Source: CBDDRG01 sp051306415 (GTDB lineage: Bacteria > Pseudomonadota > Gammaproteobacteria > Pseudomonadales > Porticoccaceae). Taken from it: a stretch of 7,785 nt of DNA. The notes below the pieces were generated by a model. That model was not told the origin of the DNA, ran no database searches, and saw only the letters and a list, made by a program, of their open reading frames with translations. The number at the start of each line of letters is the position of its first letter. Positions within the stretch are counted from its first letter, which is position 1. A program made the position numbers and the translations under genes. Shown here piece by piece: positions 6,384-7,785 of this stretch. The stretch spans positions 1 through 7,785 of the forward strand of contig JBPPNE010000149.1 in assembly GCA_051306415.1 (NCBI GenBank), given 5' to 3'.

Positions 6384-6388
6384 CTCCC

Positions 6389-7456
6389 ATGCGTAAGACT
6401 TATCTGTTTGCGACCCTGGTCGCCAGTTTCAGCGTGTTTCTCATCTCCCCCAGCCAGGCCGCGCCGCGGGATTCGTTCAGCGTGTGCTGGACAATTTACG
6501 CCGGCTGGATGCCCTGGGAATATGGCGGCGCCGAGGGCATTGTCGCCAAGTGGGCGAAAAAGTACGGCATCAAGATTGACGTCGTGCAGGTCAACGACTA
6601 CGTCGAATCCATCAACCAGTACACCGCCGGCCAGTTCGACGGCTGCACCATGACCAACATGGATGCATTGACCATTCCCGGTGCCGCCGGCGTCGATTCG
6701 ACCGCGCTGATCATCGGCGACTTCTCCAACGGCAATGACGGCATCGTCATCAAGGGCGAAGGCAAGACGCTGGCCGATCTCAAAGGCCTGCCGGTGAATC
6801 TGGTGGAACTGTCGGTCTCCCACTACCTGCTGGCGCGGGGACTGGAAAGCGCCGGGCTCGCCGAGAAGGATTTGAAGATTGTGAATACCTCCGACGCCGA
6901 CATGGTGGCCGCATTCAACACCGACGATGTGAAAACGGTGGTGACCTGGAACCCGCTGCTCGCCGAAGTGCTGGCGGTGCCCAAAGTCAGCAAGGTGTTC
7001 GATTCGAGCCAGATCCCCGGCGAAATCATCGATCTGATGGTTGTCAACACCAAGACCCTCGCCGACAACCCGGCGCTGGGCAAGGCGCTGACCGGCGCCT
7101 GGTACGAAATCATGGCGACGATGAGCGCGGACTCGGCGGCGGGCAAGGCCGCCCGTGAGCACATGGCCAAGGCTTCGGGCACCGATCTCGCCGGTTACGA
7201 GGCCCAGCTGGCGGCCACCAAGATGTTCTACCGTGCCGGCGACGCGCTGGCATTTGCCAACGGTCCGGCGCTGCCGGTGACCATGGCCAAGATCGCCAAG
7301 TTCTCCTTTGTCCACGGCCTGCTCGGCGAGGGCGCCAAGGACCCCGGCGCGGTCGGCATGGCGTTCGCCAACGGCGTCACCACCGGCAACAAGGCCAACC
7401 TGAAGCTGCGCTTCGACCCCACCTACGTGCAGATGGCCGCCGATGGCAAGCTGTGA
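6389..7456 (+). CDS. ABC transporter substrate-binding protein, urea carboxylase-associated type
   Basis: A 355-residue periplasmic binding protein of the nitrate/sulfonate/taurine (NMT1/SsuA-like) fold. Residues 1-24 are a Sec signal peptide ending SPSQA. The mature protein begins with the VCWTIYAGWMPWEYG segment and continues with YVESINQYTAGQFDG (71-85), TNMDALTIP (89-97) and DFSNGNDGIV (111-120). These are, from memory, hallmarks of the group found beside urea carboxylase genes (TIGR03427-like). That transporter is annotated for urea; since some urea carboxylases are now known to be guanidine carboxylases, guanidine is an alternative substrate. No lipobox is present, so it is probably soluble; two cysteines (33 and 86) remain in the mature part. 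The permease gene follows after 18 nt. Expression is predicted to be nitrogen-controlled from the upstream sigma-54/NtrC signals. Confidence 0.87.
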   Translation: MRKTYLFATLVASFSVFLISPSQAAPRDSFSVCWTIYAGWMPWEYGGAEGIVAKWAKKYGIKIDVVQVNDYVESINQYTAGQFDGCTMTNMDALTIPGAAGVDSTALIIGDFSNGNDGIVIKGEGKTLADLKGLPVNLVELSVSHYLLARGLESAGLAEKDLKIVNTSDADMVAAFNTDDVKTVVTWNPLLAEVLAVPKVSKVFDSSQIPGEIIDLMVVNTKTLADNPALGKALTGAWYEIMATMSADSAAGKAAREHMAKASGTDLAGYEAQLAATKMFYRAGDALAFANGPALPVTMAKIAKFSFVHGLLGEGAKDPGAVGMAFANGVTTGNKANLKLRFDPTYVQMAADGKL

Positions 7457-7474
7457 TTGGCGCCTGGGCCGATC

Positions 7475-7785
7475 ATGCGTTTGATCAATCGCCACCCCGA
7501 GCGCGGCGGGCGCCTGCTGCTGGCAATCCTGCCCTTCGCGCTGCTGCTGGCGGTTTATCTGTTTGGCTCCGCCGCGCGGCTCGCGCAAAATCCCAACGAC
7601 AAGCTGCTGCCGAGCCCCACGCAGATGGCCACCGCGGTCGAGCGCCTGGCGTTTACCGAGGATAAGCGCAGCGGCGCCTACCTGTTCTGGCGCGATACCG
7701 GCGCCAGCCTGCAACGCCTTGGCCTCGGCCTTGCCATCAGTGCGCTGCTGGGTCTCAGCCTTGGCCTCGCGGCGGGGACAGTGCC
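7475..7785 (+). CDS. ABC transporter permease (5' part, cut by window edge)
   Basis: The first 103 residues are present and the gene runs off the right edge. The start ATG lies 18 nt after the binding-protein stop, with only a weak ribosome binding site. Residues about 13-32 form a hydrophobic helix (LLLAILPFALLLAVYLFG). A periplasmic-looking stretch follows with NPNDKLLPSPTQM (39-51), a segment typical of permeases of nitrate/taurine/urea-carboxylase-region importers. Residues about 72-100 (DTGASLQRLGLGLAISALLG) begin the second helix and the BPD_transp_1 domain. It should pair with the upstream binding protein; an ATPase gene is expected beyond the window. Confidence 0.87.
   Translation, partial: MRLINRHPERGGRLLLAILPFALLLAVYLFGSAARLAQNPNDKLLPSPTQMATAVERLAFTEDKRSGAYLFWRDTGASLQRLGLGLAISALLGLSLGLAAGTV

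Larger units (their letters stand above)
6068..6388. other. 321-bp divergent regulatory region
   Basis: This stretch separates the amidohydrolase gene from the ABC transporter genes. It holds, left to right in plus-strand order, two NtrC-like palindromes, two CGCATCAGC direct repeats 21 bp apart, a sigma-54 promoter, a short palindrome (CGATA-T-TATCG, 6252-6262) and an untranslated leader of about 88 nt. I searched by eye for the guanidine-I (ykkC) riboswitch core common before urea-carboxylase-type genes and did not find it. The plus-strand frames opening at 6082 and 6107 show no recognisable protein. Confidence 0.6.

Noticed and set aside
6089..6388. Guanidine-I (ykkC) riboswitch before the transporter
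   Set aside because: The conserved core elements of that riboswitch (such as the GGGAUAAAAGCCCGGGAGA-like segment) are not visible on the plus strand, and the leader after the predicted start point is only about 88 nt.
6374..7714. A 446-codon minus-strand open frame opposite the binding-protein gene
   Set aside because: It mirrors a well-supported gene with signal peptide and ribosome binding site; its composition (His, Gln, Gly, Arg rich) is that of an antisense shadow.

Overview
The window reads as a GC-rich gammaproteobacterial chromosome. The evidence is gene order: def-fmt-rsmB transcribed rightward and a LysM exoprotein gene plus dprA transcribed leftward from a shared divergent region, an arrangement common around the DprA/Def locus of Gammaproteobacteria. 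No mobile element, CRISPR array, tRNA, rRNA or riboswitch was found.

Left part (1-2449, minus strand): a gene-free edge (1-126), then dprA (DNA uptake/recombination mediator, GTG start), then a secreted LysM-domain protein. The 165-bp divergent region 2285-2449 carries an imperfect 23-nt tandem repeat just before def.

Middle (2450-5255, plus strand): a tight operon for start-methionine formylation and ribosome maturation. It holds def (peptide deformylase), fmt (methionyl-tRNA formyltransferase, TTG start 3 nt after the def stop) and rsmB (16S rRNA m5C967 methyltransferase, start overlapping the end of fmt by 35 nt). All catalytic motifs are present. Fmt has one odd residue, Cys in place of the usual Arg in its SLLPRWRG motif.

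Right part (5300-7785): an N-formylglutamate amidohydrolase family gene on the minus strand, convergent with rsmB, and divergently from it a substrate-binding protein followed by the 5' part of an ABC permease. The binding protein and permease resemble the transporter found beside urea carboxylase genes (substrate urea or, by newer work on that enzyme family, guanidine). The 321-bp divergent region holds the most interesting signal in the window: a near-consensus sigma-54 promoter (6274-6290) with the invariant GG-N10-GC, and about 100 bp upstream two tandem NtrC-type palindromes 20 bp apart. This predicts that the importer is switched on by nitrogen limitation, and no guanidine-I riboswitch is visible.

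I see no clearly novel system here. The window is mostly housekeeping genes next to a nitrogen-scavenging locus whose regulatory architecture is readable from the DNA.
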